Under the pieces are notes generated by a model. The model made no database searches and was not told the origin of the DNA. It worked only from the letters and a program-made list of their open reading frames with translations. Source: an uncultured Prevotellaceae bacterium (GTDB lineage: Bacteria > Bacteroidota > Bacteroidia > Bacteroidales > Bacteroidaceae). From it: a stretch of 64,000 nt of DNA. Of the stretch, positions 52,690 through 62,856 are shown in pieces (position 1 is the first letter of the stretch; the number at the start of each line of letters is the position of its first letter). The position numbers and the translations under genes are program-made. Location of the stretch: positions 124,001 to 188,000 of the forward strand of contig CACZZQ010000001.1 of NCBI GenBank assembly GCA_902785695.1, given 5' to 3'.

Positions 52690-55600
52690 ATGAAAAGAAT
52701 CATACATTCATTTGTTATCGCAACCTGTTTGGCATTGCTGGGAAATGTTAACGCTTCTGCCCAGCAACTACAGGCTTCTCGCCAACATTATTCCACCAAC
52801 GATGGATTGGCGAGCAATGCTATTGCTCAAATTGTGCAGGATGATTATGGATATGTATGGTTGGCTACGTGGAATGGATTGTCACGTTTTGACGGCTATC
52901 ATTTTTACAATTACAAAACCGGTGCAGGCAGTCATATTAAAAATATGCATAATCGCATAAGCCAGCTTGCTGTTGATAACCAGCAAAACATCTGGATGCG
53001 AATGTACGACGGACGCGTGTTTTTGTTAAAGCGTTCTTCCGACTGTTTCCAAAACCCTTTCAAAAATGTAAGTGGCAGTGATGAGTATCGGACACAGAAG
53101 CCAGTTTTCGTCACAAGCAGCGGTGATGTGCTGATAGTGGTTGAAGGCGTTGGACTTTATAAGCTGAGAGTAGAATCCGATGAAATAAAGTCACAGCTCA
53201 TCACGGTGAGCGATTTGAAGATTTCTTCTATTGCAGAAGGGTACCTTGATGACATCTGGCTTGGTACTAATAAAGGTGTGCATCGGGTAGATGCCAGTAA
53301 TCTTACGGTTGAGCATAAGGGATTGTTCCTCGATGAGAACATTTTATGTATCTATTCCAACGGTTATAACGTCTTTGCAGGTACGGAGAGTGGAAAAATA
53401 CTTTCTTTCTCGTATGGTCAGGATTCACAGGTTATTCGAAATGGTGGAACCTCGGTAGAAAAGATTTTTGTAGACAGCCACGGATTGATTTGGTTTACCG
53501 ACAAACGAATGGGTGTGTCTAAACTAAACCCTGCTACAGGTGAAGAGAAGTTCTTCTTCCAGAATGTGAAGCTTCCCGATTATGACGGAGCAGGTGGTAA
53601 GTTTACCGAGAAAAACGGTGTGGTTTGGGTAATCATGAATCGTGGAGGATTTGGCTATTATAACCGTGAACGCGATGAAATGGAGTATTTCCATAACGAC
53701 CCAACGAACCCTTGGAATCTTTCCAATACCGTCAATGCTATGCTGGTTACCAACGAGGGGGTGGTTTTCGAGTCTACCTCTCTTCGTGGTTTAGAGAAGA
53801 TGGAACTCATCAATAAGACCATAGAACGAGTCTTGTTGGTTCCTGATGCCACCGAGATGATAGAGAACGAAGTCCGAGGTATGCTATATGACAGTACAAG
53901 GAAGCAGCTTTTGATTAGCAATAAAGCCGGACAATTGTATATCATTCAGGACAACGGCCAGCGTTCATTGTTTGAAAAGACAGAAGACGGGCAACCCTTA
54001 GGTCGTATCTATGGCATATCAAAAGATTCAAAAGGAATTTATTGGTTGTCATCAAAAGACAATGGCCTGTTCAGGATGTCGCCTGTTGGCTCTGGTTATT
54101 CTATTGAGAATTATCGGCATATTGACGGTGACGAAACTTCATTAAGCGATAACCGTGTCTATTATAGCGTGGAAGACCCAGATGGTAACATTTGGGTTGC
54201 CACCTATGGTGGAGGCGTTAATTTGTTGCCAAAGGGCCATGAGGATTTCCTGTATCCCAAGCGTGGCATGAACAATTATCCCATTGGATCTTATCAGAAG
54301 GTACGAACAGTGGCTGTTGCAAAAGACGGAAATGTGTGGGCAGGCACAACCGATGGCATACTTATCATGTCCTATAAGCAAGGAAAGGTACATGTAAGCA
54401 AACTTGAAGAATCCGAGGAATATCCGGAAGATATACTCTTGTCAAACGATATTGTATGTTTGGATCGTGACAAACAGGGTATGATGTGGGTGGGAACCAG
54501 TGGTGGAGGCTTAGCCCATACCATCGGTCAGGACTCAAAAGGCCGTTGGCGTTTTGAACAATTCGGGGTCGAGGACGGACTGGTGTCTGATGAGATTAAG
54601 AGCCTTACTTTTGACAGCCGTGGTAATGTATGGTTTGCCACTGATCATAACCTTTGCTCCTTTGATTTAGGCAAGCGTATCTTTGCTACTTACTCTAGCC
54701 TTGAGGGTGTTGACGAAACCAACTGTTCAGAAAGTTCGGCAACGATGCTTGGCAATGGACATATTCTTTTTGGTACGCTCAATGGTTATTATCATGTGGA
54801 TCAGGAGAAACTGGTTACCTCCACTGGTTCAATGCTGAAACTGCGTATCACTGATTTCTGGTTGGACGATGTGATGCAGAGTCCGCGCTTAAATAGTCAG
54901 TACACCTATTATGTGCCAGATGCAAAGAAAGTAGTACTACCAAGCCACGATTCCCGTTTCATGTTCCGATTTGCATCGTTGAACTATCAGTTGCAGCATC
55001 GTGTACACTACCAGTATATGCTTGAAGGGTATGATGCTGACTGGCAAAACGCTAATGAACGCCGTATGGTATCGTATGCAGACGTACCCGCTGGCACCTA
55101 TAAGTTCAAAGTGAAAGCTTTCCTGCTTGATTCGCCAGACAAATTTGACTTAAAAGAAATTGAGGTTATAGTGCCTGCATCTTTCTTCATGTCACATACT
55201 TCAATATGGGTATACATTGTTGTAGGTATTGTAATCATGTTAGTTCTGATGTTCTGGTTGCAAGCTCGTCGCCAAAGGCAAGAGAAAAAACGCAAGAATG
55301 CAGCATCCAACTTATATGTCAACCAAAAGGAAGACATGGATTTCATTCAAAGTGTTCAGGAATGGATGGAGGTGAATTACAAAGACTCTGCACTTAGCAT
55401 TGAACCGCTTCTTAAACAGTTGTCAATCAGTTTGGCTGACTTCGAGAGCCATCTGAGGAAAATCACTAAGAAGTCCGTTCGCGATTATATCATTGATTTC
55501 CGCCTGACCAAGGCAAAACAACTGCTTGAACAAACCAACGATAGTATTGCAGACATCTCGTATAACACTGGATTCACCGATGCAGCACAGTTCTATCGGC

Positions 55601-55701
55601 ATTTTCAAAGTATGACGGGGTTGACACCATCACAGTATCGTGATAAGTTCAGACAGGTGAACATAGACGAAGAAACAACAGCTTATGAGATCATGGAATA
55701 G
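52690..55701 (+). CDS. HTCS-like membrane regulator without kinase and receiver domains
   Basis: The 1003-residue protein has a signal peptide (about 1-25), a long periplasmic beta-propeller region (about 35-700, with repeats such as DDYGYVWLATWNGLSRF and DPDGNIWVATYGGGVNL), a Y_Y_Y-type domain (about 750-830, FASLNYQLQHRVHYQYMLEGYD), one membrane helix (about 838-858) and directly after a 40-residue linker an AraC-type HTH (about 900-985, IADISYNTGFTDAAQFYRHFQSMTG). The kinase core and receiver of hybrid two-component systems are missing. The protein likely senses a glycan and binds DNA from the membrane. It is followed by a candidate RNA and ribE; no sugar operon is directly adjacent. Confidence 0.88.
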   Translation: MKRIIHSFVIATCLALLGNVNASAQQLQASRQHYSTNDGLASNAIAQIVQDDYGYVWLATWNGLSRFDGYHFYNYKTGAGSHIKNMHNRISQLAVDNQQNIWMRMYDGRVFLLKRSSDCFQNPFKNVSGSDEYRTQKPVFVTSSGDVLIVVEGVGLYKLRVESDEIKSQLITVSDLKISSIAEGYLDDIWLGTNKGVHRVDASNLTVEHKGLFLDENILCIYSNGYNVFAGTESGKILSFSYGQDSQVIRNGGTSVEKIFVDSHGLIWFTDKRMGVSKLNPATGEEKFFFQNVKLPDYDGAGGKFTEKNGVVWVIMNRGGFGYYNRERDEMEYFHNDPTNPWNLSNTVNAMLVTNEGVVFESTSLRGLEKMELINKTIERVLLVPDATEMIENEVRGMLYDSTRKQLLISNKAGQLYIIQDNGQRSLFEKTEDGQPLGRIYGISKDSKGIYWLSSKDNGLFRMSPVGSGYSIENYRHIDGDETSLSDNRVYYSVEDPDGNIWVATYGGGVNLLPKGHEDFLYPKRGMNNYPIGSYQKVRTVAVAKDGNVWAGTTDGILIMSYKQGKVHVSKLEESEEYPEDILLSNDIVCLDRDKQGMMWVGTSGGGLAHTIGQDSKGRWRFEQFGVEDGLVSDEIKSLTFDSRGNVWFATDHNLCSFDLGKRIFATYSSLEGVDETNCSESSATMLGNGHILFGTLNGYYHVDQEKLVTSTGSMLKLRITDFWLDDVMQSPRLNSQYTYYVPDAKKVVLPSHDSRFMFRFASLNYQLQHRVHYQYMLEGYDADWQNANERRMVSYADVPAGTYKFKVKAFLLDSPDKFDLKEIEVIVPASFFMSHTSIWVYIVVGIVIMLVLMFWLQARRQRQEKKRKNAASNLYVNQKEDMDFIQSVQEWMEVNYKDSALSIEPLLKQLSISLADFESHLRKITKKSVRDYIIDFRLTKAKQLLEQTNDSIADISYNTGFTDAAQFYRHFQSMTGLTPSQYRDKFRQVNIDEETTAYEIME

Positions 55702-55719
55702 AATATAAAGAATAGAGTA

Positions 55720-55905
55720 GGGGCCGCCTTGGTTCGATCGGGATACTCATCAAATAACATTGAAAACCGGGCAGTCTTCTCTTGTCAATGGCGGGCCATT
55801 AACCAAGCGTTCTAATAAATGCCGATGGATTACAAAGACAGAGAGCACCCAAAACCTGTGATAAAGGAGTTTTCATCACATCACCCTGGCGGTCCCATTT
55901 TTTTT
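55720..55905 (+). ncRNA. candidate structured RNA, rod-like, possibly 6S-type
   Basis: GGGGCCGCC (55720-55728) pairs with GGCGGTCCC (55888-55896, one wobble) and is followed by eight Ts. Inside, CTCT-TGTC (55779-55786) pairs with GACA-AGAG (55837-55845, one bulged G) and encloses the hairpin AATGG-CGGG-CCATT. A hairpin TGTGAT/ATCACA (55857-55880) lies on the 3' side of the open middle. The rod of about 180 nt with an open bubble resembles 6S RNA. It could also be a leader of ribE; the FMN riboswitch motifs are absent. Confidence 0.4.
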
Positions 55906-55931
55906 GATTTAAGAATTTAGAGATAATTATT

Positions 55932-56531
55932 ATGTTCTCAGGGATTATTGAAGAATTTGCCACTTTAGTGGATATCAAACGCGATAGGGAGAATATCGAT
56001 TTCACGCTGACATGCTCGTTTACAGATGAATTGAGCATAGACCAGAGTGTGGCACATAACGGTGTTTGCCTGACTGTTGTCAAGATAGAAGGGAAGAACT
56101 ACGTGGTGACAGCTATGAAAGAGACATTAGACCGTACGAACCTGGGCCTGATAAAGGTTGGCGACAAAGTCAACGTGGAGCGATCGATGCTGATGAATGG
56201 ACGACTTGACGGACACATCGTACAGGGACACGTAGATCAGACGGCAAAGTGTGTGAAGATGGAAGATGCAGGTGGCTCTACATATTTCACCTTTGAATAT
56301 CCTGAGAACCGTGAGATGGCGCGTAGAGGCTACTTTACTGTCGACAAGGGTTCTGTAACCGTCAATGGTGTGTCGCTTACTGTATGCAATCCCACTGCAA
56401 ATACGTTCCAGGTGGCTATCATCCCATATACGATGGAACATACAAATTTCCAAGACATCAAGGTGGGAACCGTTGTGAACTTGGAGTTCGACATCTTGGG
56501 TAAATATATCGCCCGACTGCAGCAACTGTAG
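55932..56531 (+). CDS. ribE: riboflavin synthase alpha chain
   Basis: The 199-residue enzyme dismutates two 6,7-dimethyl-8-ribityllumazine molecules to riboflavin. It shows the two lumazine-binding repeats: MFSGIIEE with VAHNGVCLTVV (about 1-95) and GHIVQGHVDQTA with VNGVSLTVCNPTANTFQV (about 96-190). It is complete. It lies 230 bp after the HTCS-like gene across the RNA candidate and 47 bp before serS. Confidence 0.96.
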   Translation: MFSGIIEEFATLVDIKRDRENIDFTLTCSFTDELSIDQSVAHNGVCLTVVKIEGKNYVVTAMKETLDRTNLGLIKVGDKVNVERSMLMNGRLDGHIVQGHVDQTAKCVKMEDAGGSTYFTFEYPENREMARRGYFTVDKGSVTVNGVSLTVCNPTANTFQVAIIPYTMEHTNFQDIKVGTVVNLEFDILGKYIARLQQL

Positions 56532-56578
56532 AAAATGTAAAAATTGAAAAATGTAAAAATGTAAAAATTAAAATATTT

Positions 56579-57898
56579 ATGCTTACACTGAAACTCATTA
56601 CTGAGGAAACCGAGCGCGTGATTCGTGGCTTGGAGAAGAAGCACTTTAAGGGTGCAAAAGAGGCAATTGATGAGGTCTTGGCCGTTGATAAAAAGCGTCG
56701 CGAGGCTCAGCAAACATTGGACAAGAACCTGAGTGAGGCCAAGAAGATGGCTGCTCAGATTGGTGGCCTGATGAAAGAAGGCAAGAAGACTGAGGCAGAT
56801 GCAATCAAGGCACAGGTGTCCGAGATGAAGGAAACCAACAAACAGTTGGAAGAGACGATGAACCAGGCACAGGAGGAGATGACACGTCTACTTTGTCAGA
56901 TTCCTAATATCCCCTATGATGAAGTACCAGAGGGTGCAGCAGCAGAGGATAACCATGTGGTGAAGTCGAACTTGAAGGAGTGTACGGAGAAGGATACCGT
57001 AGGTAACTGGGACGTAAATCCATCATTGGGTATTGCTAATCCATTGCCTCACTGGGAACTTGCTAAGAAATATAATCTTATTGACTTTGATCTTGGTGTC
57101 AAAATTACAGGTGCAGGTTTTCCCGTTTATATAGGTAAAGGTGCTCGTTTGCAGCGTGCTTTGATTAACTTCTTCCTCGATGAGGCTCGTAAGAGTGGCT
57201 ACACAGAAATAATGCCTCCTACGGTTGTAAATGCCGCATCTGGCTATGGTACAGGTCAATTGCCTGATAAGGAAGGCCAGATGTATCATTGCGAGGTAGA
57301 TGATTTCTATCTGATTCCTACTGCCGAGGTGCCTGTAACGAATATCTATCGTGATGTGATTCTCGACGAGAAGGATTTGCCTATCAAGAACTGTGCCTAT
57401 ACAGAGTGCTTCCGTCGTGAGGCTGGTAGCTATGGTAAGGATGTGCGTGGATTGAACCGTCTACACGAGTTCTCTAAGATTGAGATTGTACGTATCGATA
57501 AGCCTGAGCACTCTAAGGAGAGCCACAAGGAGATGCTGGCTCACGTTGAGGGCTTGCTGAAGAAGCTCGAACTGCCTTACCGCATTTTGTTGCTCTGCGG
57601 AGGCGACCAGTCGTTTACATCATCTATTTGCTACGACTTCGAGGTTTACTCAGAGGCTCAGGGACGCTGGCTTGAGGTGTCGTCAGTATCAAACTTCGAT
57701 ACCTATCAGGCTAATCGTTTGAAGTGTCGTTATCGTAACTCAGAGACCAAAAAGACTGAGCTTTGTCACACGTTGAACGGTTCGGCTTTGGCTCTGCCTC
57801 GTATTGTAGCTGCTTTGTTGGAGAATAATCAGACGGAGCAGGGTATCCGCATTCCTGCAGCCCTTGTGCCATACACAGGCTTTGAGATAATTGACTAA
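56579..57898 (+). CDS. serS: seryl-tRNA synthetase
   Basis: The 439-residue class II synthetase charges tRNA-Ser. The N-terminal coiled-coil arm (about 30-115, rich in Lys/Glu) binds the tRNA variable arm. Catalytic motifs are present: GTGQLPDKEGQMY, TAEVPVTN, motif 2 FRREAGSYGKDVRGLNRLHEF and motif 3 LNGSALALPRIVAALLEN. A strong hairpin terminator follows. Confidence 0.96.
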   Translation: MLTLKLITEETERVIRGLEKKHFKGAKEAIDEVLAVDKKRREAQQTLDKNLSEAKKMAAQIGGLMKEGKKTEADAIKAQVSEMKETNKQLEETMNQAQEEMTRLLCQIPNIPYDEVPEGAAAEDNHVVKSNLKECTEKDTVGNWDVNPSLGIANPLPHWELAKKYNLIDFDLGVKITGAGFPVYIGKGARLQRALINFFLDEARKSGYTEIMPPTVVNAASGYGTGQLPDKEGQMYHCEVDDFYLIPTAEVPVTNIYRDVILDEKDLPIKNCAYTECFRREAGSYGKDVRGLNRLHEFSKIEIVRIDKPEHSKESHKEMLAHVEGLLKKLELPYRILLLCGGDQSFTSSICYDFEVYSEAQGRWLEVSSVSNFDTYQANRLKCRYRNSETKKTELCHTLNGSALALPRIVAALLENNQTEQGIRIPAALVPYTGFEIID

Positions 57899-57916
57899 CA
57901 GACTTACGTATTATCA

Positions 57917-57954
57917 TTTTACACCCCGAACCGTTATACGATTTGGGGTGTAAA
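57917..57954. terminator. serS terminator hairpin
   Basis: TTTTACACCCC (57917-57927) pairs with GGGGTGTAAAA (57944-57954), extended inward by a wobble and further A-T pairs. It ends the serS unit and separates it from the GH95 gene. Confidence 0.75.
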
Positions 57955-57970
57955 ACAAAACAATAACATT

Positions 57971-60463
57971 ATGTTACGAAACCGATTCGCTTTATTGTTC
58001 CTTTTGGTAGTCTGTTCAGCAACTGCGATGGCTCAGAACCATCGCCTGTGGTATGCCCGTCCTGCCAGCCACTGGCTGGAGGCTCTGCCTGTAGGCAACA
58101 GTCACATGGGGGCCATGATCTATGGGGGTACAGAGATGGAGGAAATCCAGTTGAACGAAGAGACTTTCTGGAGCGGAAGTCCGCATAATAACAACAGTAA
58201 GGAGTCGCTGGCAGTACTGCCTGAGGTGCGCCGACTAATTTTTGAAGGCAAGGAATTCGAGGCTTCAAAACTTATCGACAAGCACTTTATTCCTGGGCCT
58301 CACGGTATGCGTTATCTTCCACTCGGAAGTCTGAAACTGTCGTTTGGGCATAAGGATGTGCAGAACTACGAGCGCGCACTGAACCTTGGCGATGCCGTTG
58401 CCACTACCACTTATATTTATAATGGCGTGAAGTACGAACGCACGGTGTTTGCATCGCAGGCAGACAATGTGATTGTAGTGCGACTGAAGGCAGACAAAAA
58501 GGGCGCACTGGATTTTGACATCAAGTTCGACAGCCAGTTGCAGTCGAAGGTGATTCCCACGGTTGCGAAAGGCGGCAAGGGAAAGTTGAACCTTCTCTCT
58601 GCTACCGTTGAGGGCGTAGCGCAGGAAGGTATCAAGGCAGGCTTGAATGCCGACTGCAAGGTGATGATTGAGGCTGACGGCACAGTTGAAGTAGAAGACG
58701 GAGGCCTCAGCGTGGACGATGCCACTACGGCTACACTCTATATTGTGGCAGCTACCAATTTCGTGAACTATAACGATATCAGTGGTGATGCCGAGAAAAG
58801 GAACAAGCAGACACTTGCCTCGCTAAACGGGAAGAGCTATAAGCAGTTGCTGGCCGACCATATTAAGAAGTATCAGGAGCAGTACAACCGTGTGTCGCTC
58901 ACGCTGCCGAAGTCGGACAATTCAACTTTGGAGACAGATAAGCGCGTATCGGCTTTTGAGAAGGTACAGAGCGACCTTGATATGGTGTCGCTGATGATGC
59001 AATACGGCCGCTATCTGCTGATTTCTTCAAGTCAGCCAGGCGGTCAGGCAGCTAATCTGCAAGGCGTATGGAACGATAAGATGAATGCACCCTGGGATTC
59101 GAAATACACCATCAACATCAATGCCGAGATGAACTACTGGCCAGCACTCGTGGGTAATCTGGCCGAGACACAGGAACCCTTCTTCTCGATGATCCGCGAC
59201 TTGAGTGAGACGGGTGCGAAGACTGCGAAGGAAATGTATGGCTGTAGAGGTTGGGTGGCTCATCACAATACGGACATCTGGCGCATAGCAGGCCCTGTTG
59301 ACGGTACGCCCTGGGGTATGTTCCCCACGGGTGGTGCCTGGCTGACCACACATATCTGGCAGCATTACCTCTATACTGGCGACAAGCAGTTCCTGGAGAG
59401 GTATTATCCTGTGATGAAGGGTGCTGCCGACTTCCTTGTGGACTTCATGCAGGAATATCCTGCCGACGGAGAGATCAAGCAGGCAGCAGGGTGGGTGATG
59501 ACCGTTCCTACTGTGTCGCCGGAACACGGACCTCGCGGAAAAGGCACTAACGTCACAGCAGGTTCTACGATGGACAACCAGATTGTGTTCGATGTACTGT
59601 CGCAAACCATCGCAGCTGCCAAGGTGCTGGGCAAGGACATTTCCCAGTCCTCATCGCTCATCTCTTATTTGCAGAAGCTCCCGCCTATGCAGATAGGCCG
59701 GTACGGACAGTTGCAGGAGTGGATGATTGATGCCGATGACCCTAATGACGAGCACCGGCATATCTCACACCTCTACGGCCTGTACCCCTCGAACCAGATA
59801 TCTCCCTATTCGCATCCAGAGTTGTTTACTGCTGCTGCCAACACGCTGAACCAGCGCGGCGATATGGCTACGGGGTGGAGCCTGGGATGGAAGACCAACT
59901 TCTGGGCTCGTATGCTCGATGGTGATCATGCCTTCCAGATTATCAAGAATATGCTGAACCTGTTGCCCGATGACTCGAAGTCCCGTCAGTATCCTAACGG
60001 ACGGACCTATCCCAACCTCTTTGATGCACATCCACCCTTCCAGATCGATGGTAACTTTGGCGTGAGTGCAGGTATCTGCGAAATGCTGTTGCAAAGTCAC
60101 GACGGTGCCGTTCATCTGTTGCCTGCCTTGCCCGGCGAATGGAAGGAGGGCGAAGTGATAGGCTTGCGTGCACGAGGCGGCTTCATCGTGGACGAGAAAT
60201 GGAGTGAAGGTCAGGTTCAGACAGTGACCATCAAGTCTACAATTGGTGGTGTTGTGCGACTCCGCTCTTATGTCCCCTTGAAGGGAAAAGGACTGAAAGA
60301 AGCTACGGGGGCTTGTCCCAACAGCTTGCTGAAACCTGCTGATATCAGAGAACCGTTGAAGTCTGTTGAGCTGAAAGATTTCCCACTGCGCCCCTTGCAG
60401 AAGGTTTATGAATACGACGTGGAGACGCAGGCAGGCAAGGTTTATCGTTTCCAGAAACAATAA
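57971..60463 (+). CDS. GH95 family alpha-L-fucosidase or alpha-L-galactosidase
   Basis: The 830-residue protein has a signal peptide (RFALLFLLVVCSATAMAQ) and the GH95 N-terminal block LWYARPASHWLEALPVGNSHMGAMIYGGTEMEEIQLNEETFWSG. The (alpha/alpha)6 catalytic region includes NINAEMNYWPALVGNLAETQEP, GWVAHHNTDIWR and GWSLGWKTNFWARMLDGDHAF. The C-terminus is a beta domain. GH95 removes terminal alpha-L-fucose (or galactose) from host or plant glycans such as xyloglucan. The transcript ends at the hairpin at 60485 that directly precedes the xylanase promoter. Confidence 0.93.
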   Translation: MLRNRFALLFLLVVCSATAMAQNHRLWYARPASHWLEALPVGNSHMGAMIYGGTEMEEIQLNEETFWSGSPHNNNSKESLAVLPEVRRLIFEGKEFEASKLIDKHFIPGPHGMRYLPLGSLKLSFGHKDVQNYERALNLGDAVATTTYIYNGVKYERTVFASQADNVIVVRLKADKKGALDFDIKFDSQLQSKVIPTVAKGGKGKLNLLSATVEGVAQEGIKAGLNADCKVMIEADGTVEVEDGGLSVDDATTATLYIVAATNFVNYNDISGDAEKRNKQTLASLNGKSYKQLLADHIKKYQEQYNRVSLTLPKSDNSTLETDKRVSAFEKVQSDLDMVSLMMQYGRYLLISSSQPGGQAANLQGVWNDKMNAPWDSKYTININAEMNYWPALVGNLAETQEPFFSMIRDLSETGAKTAKEMYGCRGWVAHHNTDIWRIAGPVDGTPWGMFPTGGAWLTTHIWQHYLYTGDKQFLERYYPVMKGAADFLVDFMQEYPADGEIKQAAGWVMTVPTVSPEHGPRGKGTNVTAGSTMDNQIVFDVLSQTIAAAKVLGKDISQSSSLISYLQKLPPMQIGRYGQLQEWMIDADDPNDEHRHISHLYGLYPSNQISPYSHPELFTAAANTLNQRGDMATGWSLGWKTNFWARMLDGDHAFQIIKNMLNLLPDDSKSRQYPNGRTYPNLFDAHPPFQIDGNFGVSAGICEMLLQSHDGAVHLLPALPGEWKEGEVIGLRARGGFIVDEKWSEGQVQTVTIKSTIGGVVRLRSYVPLKGKGLKEATGACPNSLLKPADIREPLKSVELKDFPLRPLQKVYEYDVETQAGKVYRFQKQ

Positions 60464-60476
60464 ATGAAACAAATAG

Positions 60477-62765
<2,289 letters not shown>

Positions 62766-62766
62766 G

Positions 62767-62856
62767 GTGGTATACGACCTGCAAGGCCGCAAGGTGAATG
62801 GGCTCATCCGCAAAGGCCTGTATTTCAAGAACGGACAGAAGCACATCATCAAGTAA
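62767..62856 (+). pseudogene. orphan C-terminal tail, one frame off the GH10-CE1 gene
   Basis: This stretch reads VVYDLQGRKVNG and then KGLYFKNGQKHIIK before a stop. The pattern YDLQGR followed by KGLY-NG-K--IK is a common C-terminal tail of secreted Prevotella proteins. It lies in the +1 frame relative to GH10-CE1. Removing one T (62763) in AAATAAG would join it to LLFIK in frame. Its stop TAA overlaps the next ATG (TAATG), so it once ended the gene. Real mutation or sequence error cannot be separated here. Confidence 0.7.

Noticed and set aside
55702-55931. FMN riboswitch or tmRNA before ribE
   Set aside because: None of the conserved FMN aptamer blocks is present. GGGGCCG and GGTTCGATC look slightly like tmRNA ends, but the region is too short and has no tag ORF.
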